From Butyrivibrio proteoclasticus B316 (GTDB lineage Bacteria > Bacillota > Clostridia > Lachnospirales > Lachnospiraceae), in contig NC_014387.1 in assembly GCF_000145035.1 (NCBI RefSeq), positions 402,441 through 466,440 on the forward strand: 64,000 nt of DNA, read 5' to 3'. The notes beneath the pieces are model-generated. The model was not told where the DNA came from, did no database searches, and worked only from the letters and a program-made list of their open reading frames with translations. The position numbers and the translations under genes were made by a program. Below are positions 36,644 through 46,132 of the stretch, in pieces. How positions within the stretch are numbered: the first letter of the stretch is position 1; every line of letters starts with the position of its first letter.

Positions 36644-38428
36644 TTAGAAACCTTGCAGCCACTCTTCGAAGGCCTTGTTATACTCATCGAGATTCATTGA
36701 TTTATCATGAAGCCTGTGCAGCTTGTAGCGCTTACTGATAAAGCTGTAGTGAGCAAATTCTCCTTCAAATTCATTTAGTTTGCACATTTCGTAGCCGTCA
36801 CCATTCATAATGGAAAAAGGGATGATGATCGCGTGACTTATGACAAGCTTTTCAGCCTGGGCAAAAGTGGAATATCTAAGCGAAAGATCTGAGGTCGTAT
36901 TGGAAGCTTTTTGAATTCGGTTATTCCATTCCTTGTTGAGGGCGTGTACATTTGGATCATCGCATTTATCCCAGAAAATATAATCGCTGTCATTTAGAAG
37001 CGGTTTGACAAAGGTCTGTGGGTCATAGTAGGCAGAGCTTGTGCTGCACTTTATCAGGGCATACTTTCCGCTGTGGATTACAGACATGTCAAAGCCGGTA
37101 GAGCTTGCGGGCTCTACTATAACGTCTACAAAATTTCTTCCCATTGCAGCTTCAATCTGCGTGGCTATTTTATCAGCTTCTTTTCCCCAACCCTCTACAG
37201 AAGGATTATAGGGCATGAGAATTTTAATAGGGAATGTGACACCTTCTTCTCTTAACTCTTTTCGTGCTATTTTCCTGTAATAGCTTGCGGCTGCGAGACT
37301 ATACGAATCTCTGGAAGCTATTTCTTTTAACTCAGGAAGAGACGTATAATCTAGACCATCATAATAAAAGGCGCCTCTTGGAGTAAGTGTGTTATTAAGG
37401 AGAATTTCAGGCGTGTAAGGCTCATATATTGATAACAGAGTGATCCTGTCAATCGAAGCCTTGATGGCCTTTCTGAAGTTCTGGTTTGCAACAGCTTTGG
37501 CCCAGTTTTCCGGCTCGTATTTGGGGTCAAACCTTGGATAAAAATTGAATGCGTAGAAGGTGGAAATGGTGTTATCAGGGCGAGCTCTGTGGATGTGCTT
37601 TGAAATCTCAGGATTATCAAGGTATGCGGTCAGCTTATCTGAGGGCACAATAGCCCTGTCAACAGTTCCCTTAAGATAGCGTTCGGTGGAGACAGAAGCT
37701 GCATCGTAGTCGAAATAGTTTTCAATCCTGTCTATGTATACCTTATCTTTATCCCAATATTTAGGATTTTTTACCAGGATCTGCTGCTCGAAGGGCTGGA
37801 AATAGTGGAGAATATAGGCACCGTTATACAGAAGATGCTTATAATCTCTTGCAAACATGCTTCCGGCTTTCTCAAGATAGGTCCTGCATACGGGAAGAAA
37901 GCATGAGTAAGACAGAATACTTGTAAAAAACGGGCATGGTTCTTTTAAGGTGTAGACAAGAGTTTTGGTGTTATTAGCAACAACGCTGGATATAGAAACA
38001 TCTTTTGATATAGAAGAATTGGCATATTCGTAGGAACATACCCAGTCATCCGCTGTGATGTTTGCGTAATACTCACCATTGTAATCAACCCAAACTATGT
38101 CATCCCTTAGATGGAAAGTCCACTGAGTCAGATCATCGTTCGATTCCCATCCGGTTGCAAGCCCCGGAATGATGTTTCCGTGTTCATCGTAATCAACAAG
38201 AGCATCGATCACATTGACGCTGATCCCGCAGTCAACATCTGAGTCAGAAGTCAGATAGTTAAGGCTTACTACTTCAGATGCATAGAAAGTCCTATAGACA
38301 GTTGCATTTTCGGAAAAAGAGTCTTCGATAAGATGGTTTTCTATGTCAGGAAGAGAGTAACTACATCCTGAAACCAGGAGCATGATCGCGCAGACATATG
38401 AAATTATGCGAAATCTCTTTTGACTCAT
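36644..38428 (-). CDS. Family 5 (peptide-type) solute-binding lipoprotein linked to GGDEF gene
   Basis: The 594-residue lipoprotein (lipobox LLVSGC) has the SBP family 5 fold used by oligopeptide and nickel transporters: LATGWESNDDLTQWTFHLRDD near residue 95, then FRKAIKASIDRITLL and later ALIKCSTSSAYYDP. No permease or ATPase lies nearby. Instead its ATG overlaps the stop of the upstream GGDEF gene (ATGA at 38425-38428), with AAGGAG inside that gene. It probably acts as a receptor feeding the cyclase rather than as a transporter part; that is an inference. Confidence 0.85.
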   Translation of the reverse strand: MSQKRFRIISYVCAIMLLVSGCSYSLPDIENHLIEDSFSENATVYRTFYASEVVSLNYLTSDSDVDCGISVNVIDALVDYDEHGNIIPGLATGWESNDDLTQWTFHLRDDIVWVDYNGEYYANITADDWVCSYEYANSSISKDVSISSVVANNTKTLVYTLKEPCPFFTSILSYSCFLPVCRTYLEKAGSMFARDYKHLLYNGAYILHYFQPFEQQILVKNPKYWDKDKVYIDRIENYFDYDAASVSTERYLKGTVDRAIVPSDKLTAYLDNPEISKHIHRARPDNTISTFYAFNFYPRFDPKYEPENWAKAVANQNFRKAIKASIDRITLLSIYEPYTPEILLNNTLTPRGAFYYDGLDYTSLPELKEIASRDSYSLAAASYYRKIARKELREEGVTFPIKILMPYNPSVEGWGKEADKIATQIEAAMGRNFVDVIVEPASSTGFDMSVIHSGKYALIKCSTSSAYYDPQTFVKPLLNDSDYIFWDKCDDPNVHALNKEWNNRIQKASNTTSDLSLRYSTFAQAEKLVISHAIIIPFSIMNGDGYEMCKLNEFEGEFAHYSFISKRYKLHRLHDKSMNLDEYNKAFEEWLQGF

Positions 38429-39840
38429 CCGCGCATCTCCTTTCCTATAGATTCATAGTACTTGCGCTTATTCTCGTACATCTCTTCTTCTGCGGTCTTG
38501 ATCACAGTTAGGAGCTTTTTGTCAGGAGTGGCCATTGCAAGGCCGCAGGCTACGTGATAGCCGTTTTCTTCGATAGCAGCTGTTACTTTGGCAAGATCGC
38601 CCCTTACAAGATTTTCGTCGCGCTCATATCTAAAGGCCACAAACTCGTCACCGCCTATTCTATAAGTGTTAGAATCTCCAAATTCCTCCACAATCAGCTT
38701 TGCAATTGTTTTGAGCATATTGTCGCCGGCGAGATGCCCCTGAGTGTTGTTCAGTTCATGGAGCCCGTTTACATCGAAATAGATGCAGGCAAGTCCGTCG
38801 GTCCCCTGCTGCAGATGCGAACAGAAGTATTCATAGCGGTTTCTGTTCTGAAGACCGGTCAGGGCATCCATGTTTGCTCTTCGCTCGATACCTACCAGAG
38901 AACCTGTTGTTATGTGGATAATGTACAGGAAGTAGATGACAAGACCTACACCTGCAAAGAACAAAAAGACATAGAGATAAGTACGAATAGGCCTTACGGC
39001 TCCATATACATCTTTTTCAGGAACGCTTACAATGAGCTCCCATTTGGCAATGTTCATGGGAAGAAAGCAGTAATAGCGATTTTTGCCTGTGGATATGTCT
39101 TTTCCTATGGCATAGCCCCGCTTGCCTTCTCTTATTGAATCTGTAAAAGATGCATCTGTGCTGATGGAACTTATCTGAATATCAGCATCTTCGATGGTTT
39201 CAAGAAGGCGACCTTCATCGTCGATTATAAATTTGCCGCTATCTCTCTCTACTACGGATACTTTGGCATTTCCGTCGTAGATATTCGGAACCCAGGCGCT
39301 CAGGATATCTGTAGGAGTTACTGTTCCGTAGATAAATGCAATAGTTTCGCCTCTGCGCCTTATTGGCACAAATATCCTGATGTCATTTATTTCCGGTTCA
39401 TCAAGATCAGGGAAAAGAGATGATATATGTTCGCCTTTATCATTGATGCTGTCAAAATCAAGAATTCCTGTTGCGTCAAAATCGCTTCCCGTTATTCGGA
39501 TAACTTTGTTTTCGGGAGTAAGAATTGCTATGTCGGAAATTGTTGAAGTGACCTGGCCTGTGGTCAGATAGGAATTGGTTCTAAGAGAATGGAGAGAATC
39601 GTTGGAATTTGAAATAATACGCCCGGTCAGACGGAGCATATTTCTGCTCGTACGAAATTCACCCTCGATGGAATCGATGGTTTCTTCGGTTGCTTTCTTG
39701 AGTTCCAGATAGCTTCGCTGCCGGGTATAGCCTCTGATATATATGACGTAAAAAAGTGATCCGATGATTGCTGCAATTATCAGAACTATAGTGGCTATGA
39801 GGCTTCGGGTTCTAAATCTTTCCTGGGCTTTGTTCCACAT
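38425..39840 (-). CDS. Membrane diguanylate cyclase with Cache-type sensor
   Basis: The 471-residue protein has a first membrane helix (about 14-35), an exported sensor of about 250 residues with Cache-like features (EERDSGKFIIDDEGRLL-type strand and WELIVSVPEKDVYG at its end), a second helix (about 290-312) and a GGDEF domain (MDALTGLQNRNRYEYF, active-site GGDEFVAF). It should make cyclic di-GMP. The RxxD inhibitory site usually five residues before GGDEF is absent, so product feedback may be missing. It is the first gene of an operon with the binding-protein gene. Confidence 0.9.
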   Translation of the reverse strand: MWNKAQERFRTRSLIATIVLIIAAIIGSLFYVIYIRGYTRQRSYLELKKATEETIDSIEGEFRTSRNMLRLTGRIISNSNDSLHSLRTNSYLTTGQVTSTISDIAILTPENKVIRITGSDFDATGILDFDSINDKGEHISSLFPDLDEPEINDIRIFVPIRRRGETIAFIYGTVTPTDILSAWVPNIYDGNAKVSVVERDSGKFIIDDEGRLLETIEDADIQISSISTDASFTDSIREGKRGYAIGKDISTGKNRYYCFLPMNIAKWELIVSVPEKDVYGAVRPIRTYLYVFLFFAGVGLVIYFLYIIHITTGSLVGIERRANMDALTGLQNRNRYEYFCSHLQQGTDGLACIYFDVNGLHELNNTQGHLAGDNMLKTIAKLIVEEFGDSNTYRIGGDEFVAFRYERDENLVRGDLAKVTAAIEENGYHVACGLAMATPDKKLLTVIKTAEEEMYENKRKYYESIGKEMRG

Positions 39841-40250
39841 ACTCTTTTCCGGATAAATATAGATTATTGTTTATAATTTGCGTGGTTGCACAATTTCACA
39901 GATAAATTGTAGCATTTATAGGCGGTTTAATTATAAAAACAAACGAAAATATATATATTAATTTTCGTAAATATAGAACTCTTTTTTCTGTGGAAGTGAA
40001 TATTATAATTTTTTTTGACGTATTTATGAGTGATTATTCACAAGTGAACTGATAAGTATTGAATAGAGGAGAGGAATCATAGCAGAAATTGGGCATAACA
40101 TGGCATCTATAACCTTGATAATAGTGAGCAGAAATATGTATGATATAAGTGGACTTGAATTATAGTCAAGTAAGTGGGTATGGACTACGGTCAAGAAGGT
40201 GACCACTTTTTTTAAATAATATTCCAAATATGTCATAAAAAGAGGAAAGT
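39841..40250. other. Intergenic region between divergent GGDEF and spermidine-synthase-like genes
   Basis: This AT-rich 410-bp gap has no gene. A hairpin TGCACAATTT/AAATTGTAGCA (39887-39914) lies in the presumed 5' leader of the GGDEF gene. Before the plus-strand gene an AGTGG/CCACT stem with a T7 run (40173-40212) could be a leader terminator. I see no match to a c-di-GMP riboswitch. Confidence 0.4.
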
Positions 40251-41915
40251 ATGGAAAAGAAACCAATTTTAAGAAACAAAATATTTTTATATATGACTGA
40301 GTTTTTTGCCGGAATGTCAGTGATGGCGGTGGAACTGGGTGCAAGCAGACTTCTTGCACCGTATTTTAGTTCCTCGCAGATAGTGTGGACAATTATTATT
40401 GGAACAATCATGATCGCCATGGCACTGGGAAATATCTACGGCGGAAGAAAGGCTGATAAAGATCCGAATCCTGATAAACTGTATGGCAGGATCATCATTG
40501 CATCTCTATGGATAGCGGCAATTCCTGTTCTTGGCAAGTACATAATCCTTGCTATTTCTGCAGTACTTATTTTTGCTGTCAACAGTAATTTCCTTGTAAT
40601 AGCGGCCTTTGCGGCTTGCATGATAGTCTTTGTTTTTCCGCTTTTTCTTTTGGGAACTGTAACGCCAAGCCTTGCCAAGTACACAACCGACTCACTTCAG
40701 GATAATGGTAAGACTATCGGAACTCTGGGGGCTTTCAATACAATAGGAAGTATCATCGGAACCTTCATGCCGACATTTGTTACAATTCCGGCTGTTGGAA
40801 CTGCTATCACATTTTTGATCTTTGCGGGGATTTTGCTGGCCCTTTCTATTCTGTATTTTGTAAGCCCGAACAGGGAAAAACATGATGGTCGAAGAGAGAG
40901 CAGTGTTGTTGCCAAGGTTATTACAAGCGTCTTGATATTTGCCCTCTGCTGCGTCTTTGGACATAACGGAAGCTTTGCTTTCTGGGAAAAGAATCTTACT
41001 TTTGAAGGGGAGTCTGTCTATAACTATCTTCAGGTAAAAGAAACTCCCAATAGCATGATCCTATCTACTAATGTCCTGTTTGGAGTTCAGTCTATTCTGG
41101 TAAAAGACGGATCACTTACCGGGATGTATTATGACTATGCTCTGGCTGCGCCTTACATGGCAAATACAAAAATAAGGCAGCAGGCAAATGGGGAAAAAAT
41201 TGATGTTCTCATCCTCGGAATGGGATCAGGAACCTACGCAACTCAGCTTAGCAGATACTTTGATAATGTTAATGTAGAAGGCGTTGAGATTGATGATAAG
41301 ATCACAGATCTTGCGCATAAATACTTCGAGCTTCCTGAGAGTACTCAGGTTACAACTTACGACGGCAGAGCTTTTCTGAATGCCGTTGATAAGAAATACG
41401 ATGTTATCATGGTTGATGCATATCAGGATATTACTATTCCATTTCAGATGTCTTCACAGGAATTCTTTACCCTGGTCAAAGACCACCTTACAGAGCAGGG
41501 CGTGATGGTTGTGAATATGAATATGTATAGCGAAGATAGCAATATTTCTTCAGGCGATACCACAATCAATACTTATCTTGCTGATACCATTTCGTCTGTA
41601 TTTGATCAGGTTATGATCGTCGATGTTAAGGGTTCAACCAACAAGGAATTATTTGCAACAAACGGAGATGATCTTGCAACCAGACTTGGCAATGATATTG
41701 CATTTGAGAAGGATGATGATCTTAAGGCTATGATGAAACATGTAGAAGATACACTTATATCTTATGAAGGAACTGGCCATATCTTAACTGATGACAAGGC
41801 TCCTGTAGAACTCCTTGGTATGAAACAGATTGATCTGATTATCAAGGATGAAGTCAGCTTCTATAAGAGCATTTATAAAGAGCAGGGAATTCAGGGACTT
41901 TTAAAGCTTTTGTAA
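40251..41915 (+). CDS. Membrane-fused spermidine-synthase-like protein
   Basis: The 554-residue protein joins an N-terminal part with six or seven helices (GGRKADKDPNPDKLYGRI loop, LLGTVTPSLAKY) to a soluble SpeE-like methyltransferase fold (about 300-530): ILGMGSGTYATQL, VEGVEIDDKI, YDGRAFL and YDVIMVDAYQD. Proteins of this layout are often annotated fused MFS/spermidine synthase; aminopropyl transfer has not been shown for most. GAGGAAAG precedes the ATG. The GH51 gene starts 53 bases downstream, but a functional link is not obvious. Confidence 0.85.
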   Translation: MEKKPILRNKIFLYMTEFFAGMSVMAVELGASRLLAPYFSSSQIVWTIIIGTIMIAMALGNIYGGRKADKDPNPDKLYGRIIIASLWIAAIPVLGKYIILAISAVLIFAVNSNFLVIAAFAACMIVFVFPLFLLGTVTPSLAKYTTDSLQDNGKTIGTLGAFNTIGSIIGTFMPTFVTIPAVGTAITFLIFAGILLALSILYFVSPNREKHDGRRESSVVAKVITSVLIFALCCVFGHNGSFAFWEKNLTFEGESVYNYLQVKETPNSMILSTNVLFGVQSILVKDGSLTGMYYDYALAAPYMANTKIRQQANGEKIDVLILGMGSGTYATQLSRYFDNVNVEGVEIDDKITDLAHKYFELPESTQVTTYDGRAFLNAVDKKYDVIMVDAYQDITIPFQMSSQEFFTLVKDHLTEQGVMVVNMNMYSEDSNISSGDTTINTYLADTISSVFDQVMIVDVKGSTNKELFATNGDDLATRLGNDIAFEKDDDLKAMMKHVEDTLISYEGTGHILTDDKAPVELLGMKQIDLIIKDEVSFYKSIYKEQGIQGLLKLL

Positions 41916-41968
41916 TTTATTCATAGCACTTTTATATAATACTAAGCAATAATAAGGGAGAAGAAGGT

Positions 41969-43474
41969 ATGTTTAAACTATGTATTAACCCAAAGAGTCA
42001 CAAAGGGCACATCAATCCTGAACTTCAGGGGCATTTTGCTGAGCACCTTGGAAGGGGAATCTACGAAGGACTCTATGTAAAAGAGGATTCAGGAATTGAG
42101 AATATCAATGGAATGAGAAAAGACGTAGTGGATGCTCTTAAGGAGCTGAAGGTTCCTGTGCTGAGATGGCCGGGGGGATGCTTTGCAGATGAGTACCATT
42201 GGAAAGATGGTATTGGACCAAAGGAGAGCCGTAAAAAAATGATCAACACTCACTGGGGCGGAGTTGTTGAAGATAACAGCTTTGGAACACATGAGTTCAT
42301 GGAGCTTTGCGACCAGGTTTCCTGCAAGAAATACGTAAATGGTAATCTTGGAAGCGGAACAGTCCAGGAAATGTCAGAATGGGTTGAGTATATGACATTC
42401 GAAGGAGTTTCACCGATGGCAGATCTCAGGGAAAAGAATGGTCATAAGAACCCATGGAAAGTGGATTATTTTGGAGTAGGTAATGAGAACTGGGGATGCG
42501 GTGGTAATATGCCTCCTGAATTCTATGGCAATCTCTACCGCAGATATCAGACCTACATTCGCGATTATAAGCAGGGAGAGCATATTAACAAGATCGCTTG
42601 CGGAGCAAACGTAGATGATTACAATTGGACAGAAGGAGTTATGAAGACCTGTTTTGATTCACCTGCATGGCTTCATGGTTTTATGGATGGAATATCCCTT
42701 CATTACTATACACATCCGGGCGGATGGGAGAACAAGGGAAGTGCTACAGATTTCACCGAGGAAGAGTGGTATAGAACACTTGGCAAGACTCTTTTCATGG
42801 AGACTCTTATCAGCAAGCATCAGGCAATCATGGATAAGTATGATAAAGAGCACAAGGTTGGCATTATTGTAGATGAATGGGGCACCTGGTATGACTGCGA
42901 GCCAGGCACAAATCCGGGATTCCTCTATCAGCAGAACACAATCAGAGATGCTCTTGTTGCCGGTATCAACCTCAATATTTTCAACAAGCACTGTGACAGA
43001 GTCAAGATGGCTAATATTGCCCAGATGATCAATGTTCTTCAGGCGGTTATCCTCACAGATGGCGAGAAGATGATCAAGACTCCAACCTACCACGTTTTCA
43101 ATATGTACAAGTATCATCAGGATGCTGAACTTCTCGAGAGCTTTATCGAGACCAAGGAAATTGGTGTTACAGAGGAGTATCAGGTTCCAAACCTTACAGA
43201 GTCAGTATCTCTGGGAACAGATGGTAAGATTCATGCAACAGTTACAAACCTCTCCTGTACTGAAGATTACGAGGTTAAGGTTATGGTTGCTGATTCTGAG
43301 GTAAAAGAGATCGCGGGCCAGATAGTTGGCGGTGAAATGCATCTTCACAATACTTTTGAAGAGCCCGAGAATGTTGTGGTAAAAGAATTTAAGGATTACA
43401 ATAATCTTGGAAACGGAGAAATATTGATCAAAATTCCGGCAAGCAGTGTCATACATCTTGCGATGACGTTGTAA
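41969..43474 (+). CDS. GH51 alpha-L-arabinofuranosidase
   Basis: The 501-residue protein lacks a signal peptide and so acts in the cytoplasm. GH51 landmarks are VPVLRWPGGCFADEYHWKDG, the acid/base Glu173 in GVGNENWGCGG, and the nucleophile Glu303 in IIVDEWGTWYD; the C-terminal beta domain is complete. It releases arabinose from imported arabinoxylan or arabinan oligosaccharides and so complements the xylan locus 20 kb away. AGGGAGAAG gives a good site for the ATG. Confidence 0.95.
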   Translation: MFKLCINPKSHKGHINPELQGHFAEHLGRGIYEGLYVKEDSGIENINGMRKDVVDALKELKVPVLRWPGGCFADEYHWKDGIGPKESRKKMINTHWGGVVEDNSFGTHEFMELCDQVSCKKYVNGNLGSGTVQEMSEWVEYMTFEGVSPMADLREKNGHKNPWKVDYFGVGNENWGCGGNMPPEFYGNLYRRYQTYIRDYKQGEHINKIACGANVDDYNWTEGVMKTCFDSPAWLHGFMDGISLHYYTHPGGWENKGSATDFTEEEWYRTLGKTLFMETLISKHQAIMDKYDKEHKVGIIVDEWGTWYDCEPGTNPGFLYQQNTIRDALVAGINLNIFNKHCDRVKMANIAQMINVLQAVILTDGEKMIKTPTYHVFNMYKYHQDAELLESFIETKEIGVTEEYQVPNLTESVSLGTDGKIHATVTNLSCTEDYEVKVMVADSEVKEIAGQIVGGEMHLHNTFEEPENVVVKEFKDYNNLGNGEILIKIPASSVIHLAMTL

Positions 43475-43611
43475 AAACATAGATCTGGATAAATGCAAAG
43501 CTGACAATAAGAAAAACATAAATCTGGATAAAAGCAAAGCTAACAATAAGAAAAAGCATCAATCAGAATAAAAGCAAAGCCGGAAATAAGAAAAGTAACA
43601 ATCAGATTCTA
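43473..43611 (+). repeat. 39-bp tandem repeat after the GH51 stop codon
   Basis: About three and a half copies start at 43473, 43512, 43551 and near 43590. Copies 1 and 2 differ at four positions; later ones are more diverged. The unit is A-rich and contains CTGGATAAAAGCAAAGC-like sequence. The period is 13 codons, and one frame without a start codon reads through copies 1 and 2. The rest of the 225-bp gap holds a small hairpin AAGCCTT/AAGGCTT (43672-43690). Confidence 0.7.
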
Positions 43612-43699
43612 GTAAAACTTGTTATAAGGAAATTGACAAATAAGATAGTGTAAGGCAGGCTATGAGGAACTAAGCCTTAGAAAGGCTTAAGGGGTAGCT

Positions 43700-45022
43700 A
43701 TGGAAAAAAGAGAAAATCCACTAGAGTACATTATCGAGCACATACCGGAGGTTGATCTGGTTGGACGAATCAGAGTTCTGGGAAGATGGCTGTTTTTGGG
43801 ATGTCTTACAGGACTCATTGTAGGAGTTATAGGTACGGCCTTTTACTATGGGGTAGTCTGGGCGACTGCGTTTAGAAAAGGGCACGATCTTATAATTCTT
43901 GCACTCCCCTTTGCGGGGCTTTTCATCGTATTTATGTACAGATTGTGCAAGGACTACGAGGATAGGGGAACAAACCTTGTTATCAGATCGATACAGGAGG
44001 GAGACAATCTTCCAATAACTAAGGCCCCACTTATTTTTATTTCGACAGTACTGACTCATTTGTTTGGCGGCTCTACAGGACGAGAGAGCGCAGCTCTTCA
44101 GATGGGCGGAAGTCTTGGATACAATCTTGGAAAACTTTTTAAGTTAAAAGAGGGAAATATCAAGATCATAACTATGTGCGGAATGAGCGCAGCTTTTTCG
44201 GCGCTTTTTGGAACGCCAATGACTGCTGCATTCATGGCGATGGAGATAGAAAATGTAGGAGTAATGTACTATTCAGCACTTGTCCCTTGCGTTATCTCTG
44301 CTCTCACAGCTCAGGGAATAGCCAAGATACTGGGAGTCTCCGCAGAAGTCTTTACCGTAACAATAGTTCCTGCTTTTGATGTTTATAACGCAGTATTTAC
44401 CGGAATTCTTGGGATTTTGTGTGCAGTTGTCAGTGTTTTGTTTTGCCAGACACTTAAATTTGCAGGTAGAAATTATAAGAAGTTTTTCCCAAATCCCTAT
44501 GTCAGGGTTTTTGTAGGCGGATGCATAGTTGTAGCACTGACCTATCTGATGGGGATTAGAATTGATGGAAGCGGATTCCATTATGTTCAGGGAATAAGAT
44601 ATTATAACGGCGCCGGAATGGATGTTATAGAGATGGCTATTAAAGGCGAAGCTCCTTACATGGCTTTTCTGTTTAAGATAATATTCACGGCGCTTACTCT
44701 TGGGGCAGGATATAAGGGAGGCGAGATAGTTCCTTCACTTTATATAGGAGCAACTTTTGGATGCCTGTACTCCCAGCTCTTTGGGTTTGACCCCGCTCTC
44801 TGCGCTGCTATAGGAATGGGAGCGCTGTTTTGTGGGGTAACGAACTGCCCGATTTCTTCGCTCTTTATCTGTTTTGAATTATTCGGATTTAAGGGAATGC
44901 CATATTATCTTCTGGCAGTTGCGCTCAGCTATACCTTCTCCGGGTACTCAAGCCTTTATAGCAGCCAGAAAATTGCTTATTCCAAGTTCCACAACAAATA
45001 TGTGAACCGTGAAACCAAATAA
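43700..45022 (+). CDS. ClC-family chloride/anion channel or antiporter
   Basis: The 440-residue protein has the ClC fold with about ten helices. The selectivity loops are GGSTGRESAALQMGGSLG (gating Glu retained, but ESAAL replaces the usual EGP) and GYKGGEIVPSLYIGATFG. The altered GREGP motif makes the ion (chloride or fluoride) uncertain. A fluoride-exporting subclass exists in bacteria, but no fluoride riboswitch is seen upstream. AAGGGG lies before the ATG. Confidence 0.88.
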   Translation: MEKRENPLEYIIEHIPEVDLVGRIRVLGRWLFLGCLTGLIVGVIGTAFYYGVVWATAFRKGHDLIILALPFAGLFIVFMYRLCKDYEDRGTNLVIRSIQEGDNLPITKAPLIFISTVLTHLFGGSTGRESAALQMGGSLGYNLGKLFKLKEGNIKIITMCGMSAAFSALFGTPMTAAFMAMEIENVGVMYYSALVPCVISALTAQGIAKILGVSAEVFTVTIVPAFDVYNAVFTGILGILCAVVSVLFCQTLKFAGRNYKKFFPNPYVRVFVGGCIVVALTYLMGIRIDGSGFHYVQGIRYYNGAGMDVIEMAIKGEAPYMAFLFKIIFTALTLGAGYKGGEIVPSLYIGATFGCLYSQLFGFDPALCAAIGMGALFCGVTNCPISSLFICFELFGFKGMPYYLLAVALSYTFSGYSSLYSSQKIAYSKFHNKYVNRETK

Positions 45023-45056
45023 AAAAAGAGTGTCGATTATATTCTATCAAATAAAA

Positions 45057-45091
45057 AAGCCACCGGAATTTGAAAGCCGGTGGCTTTTTAG
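45057..45091 (+). terminator. Terminator between ClC gene and small gene
   Basis: A 10-bp stem AAGCCACCGG/CCGGTGGCTT is followed by TTTT and preceded by an A-run, so it can work on both strands. Confidence 0.88.
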
Positions 45092-45133
45092 AGCCCATAA
45101 ACCATTATCTTGGATTATTTTCGATTTTAAGTT

Positions 45134-45409
45134 TTATATAGAGTCTATAGAACGAAATTCATCAAACTGCGGATCTTCAACAAATGCCTTGATCAGGTTA
45201 AGAGGTGTGAGGCCAATTGCCTCGTGGTGGATCTGCTGTTTGATCACCATTTTCTCATATGAAGAGAGATTGTGATACTCTGGATGACTCTTTTCATATT
45301 TCTCATTAAGTTGGTCGAATAAATTATACTCCGGATCGCCCCACGCAAATACTTCTGCTGTCTTCAAATTTGGTTTGAACGGAGAATACTGCAGTTGGTT
45401 GTTCCCCAT
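45134..45409 (-). CDS. Small hypothetical protein, 91 residues
   Basis: I do not recognise this family. The ATG at 45409 is chosen because AGGAG precedes it; an earlier start would add a hydrophobic 24-residue extension without a site. The protein is acidic and soluble in character (WGDPEYNLFDQLNEKYEK, then LTPLNLIKAFVEDPQFDEF) with no cysteines or signal. It is divergent from another unknown small gene at 45641. Confidence 0.6.
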   Translation of the reverse strand: MGNNQLQYSPFKPNLKTAEVFAWGDPEYNLFDQLNEKYEKSHPEYHNLSSYEKMVIKQQIHHEAIGLTPLNLIKAFVEDPQFDEFRSIDSI

Positions 45410-45640
45410 CTGTCTGTGCTCCTTTCCAGTTGCAAAATGAAGTAATAATAGTTGAAGTGTTAATATAGGTCCGAAGGTCAAAATACCCCTCTTTATTATA
45501 ATATCATAAAATTTAGCGAAATTTAATAAAATGCTATGAAAAGTTTACACAGAATTCTGAGGGGCATAATTGCAAGAAGAGAGCCTCTGGGCTAGTATGT
45601 AACTAGGAATAAACGGGTTTAGAAAAAGAGAAGGAGATTT

Positions 45641-46000
45641 ATGGGTATTTCTATAGGATCAATCGGCAGTCCATATGGAATGAGCTTTGTGAAACCCATG
45701 AATTATACTATTAAGAATCAGTCAGAGGTTTCAGACGAGTTCACCAACCATGGAGCGAAGGGGCTAGTTCCAAATGTTACACCTGTTGGATATCCCAATG
45801 CTCAGGCTGTATCAACTGTAGAGGATGATGAAGAAGATCCGATGCAGATGGCAATTGATATGGTAAAAAAATCCCAGGAAGCCGGGAAAATGTACAATGA
45901 CGTGGCACAGAAATTCCAAGGGATGACAGTAGGATACTCTCAGAATCAGGGAGCACTATCCTATGGTATTTCCGGAGGAAATCTGGATCTGTTTGCATAA
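45641..46000 (+). CDS. Small hypothetical protein, 119 residues
   Basis: The gene has a strong AAGGAG site and its own terminator, so it is likely real. The product is rich in Gly, Ser and Asn, with GISIGSIGSPYGMSFVKPMN at the start, an acidic stretch (VEDDEEDPMQMAIDMVKK), a short amphipathic helix and a polar tail. There is no signal peptide or membrane helix. I cannot assign a function. Confidence 0.65.
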   Translation: MGISIGSIGSPYGMSFVKPMNYTIKNQSEVSDEFTNHGAKGLVPNVTPVGYPNAQAVSTVEDDEEDPMQMAIDMVKKSQEAGKMYNDVAQKFQGMTVGYSQNQGALSYGISGGNLDLFA

Positions 46001-46023
46001 AAAGGTAGGAAATACATATAGAG

Positions 46024-46072
46024 AAAGAGGCGGCACAACTTGATGTTATCGGGTTGGTGCCGTCTCTTTGTT
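46024..46072 (+). terminator. Terminator of the 45641 gene
   Basis: The long stem AAAGAGGCGGCAC/GTGCCGTCTCTTT is followed by a short T-rich tail. Confidence 0.82.
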
Positions 46073-46084
46073 ATAGAATTAAAA

Positions 46085-46117
46085 AAGAGCCGCTGATACG
46101 TTTTATACCAGCGGCTC
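46085..46117 (-). terminator. Terminator of the 46133 gene
   Basis: On the minus strand GAGCCGCTG/CAGCGGCTC is followed by TTTTTT. Confidence 0.85.
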
Positions 46118-46132
46118 GAAGTCTCAATTCAG

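Noticed and set aside
38554..39138. 194-codon plus-strand frame opposite the GGDEF gene
   Set aside because: The opposite strand encodes a complete, recognisable sensor cyclase; this frame has no family likeness or ribosome site.
39841..40250. c-di-GMP riboswitch next to the GGDEF gene
   Set aside because: I could not find the conserved aptamer core; only simple hairpins are present.
43473..43611. A real coding extension of the GH51 gene through the 39-bp repeats
   Set aside because: The GH51 frame stops at 43474 and meets another stop soon after; the repeat frame differs and lacks a start codon.
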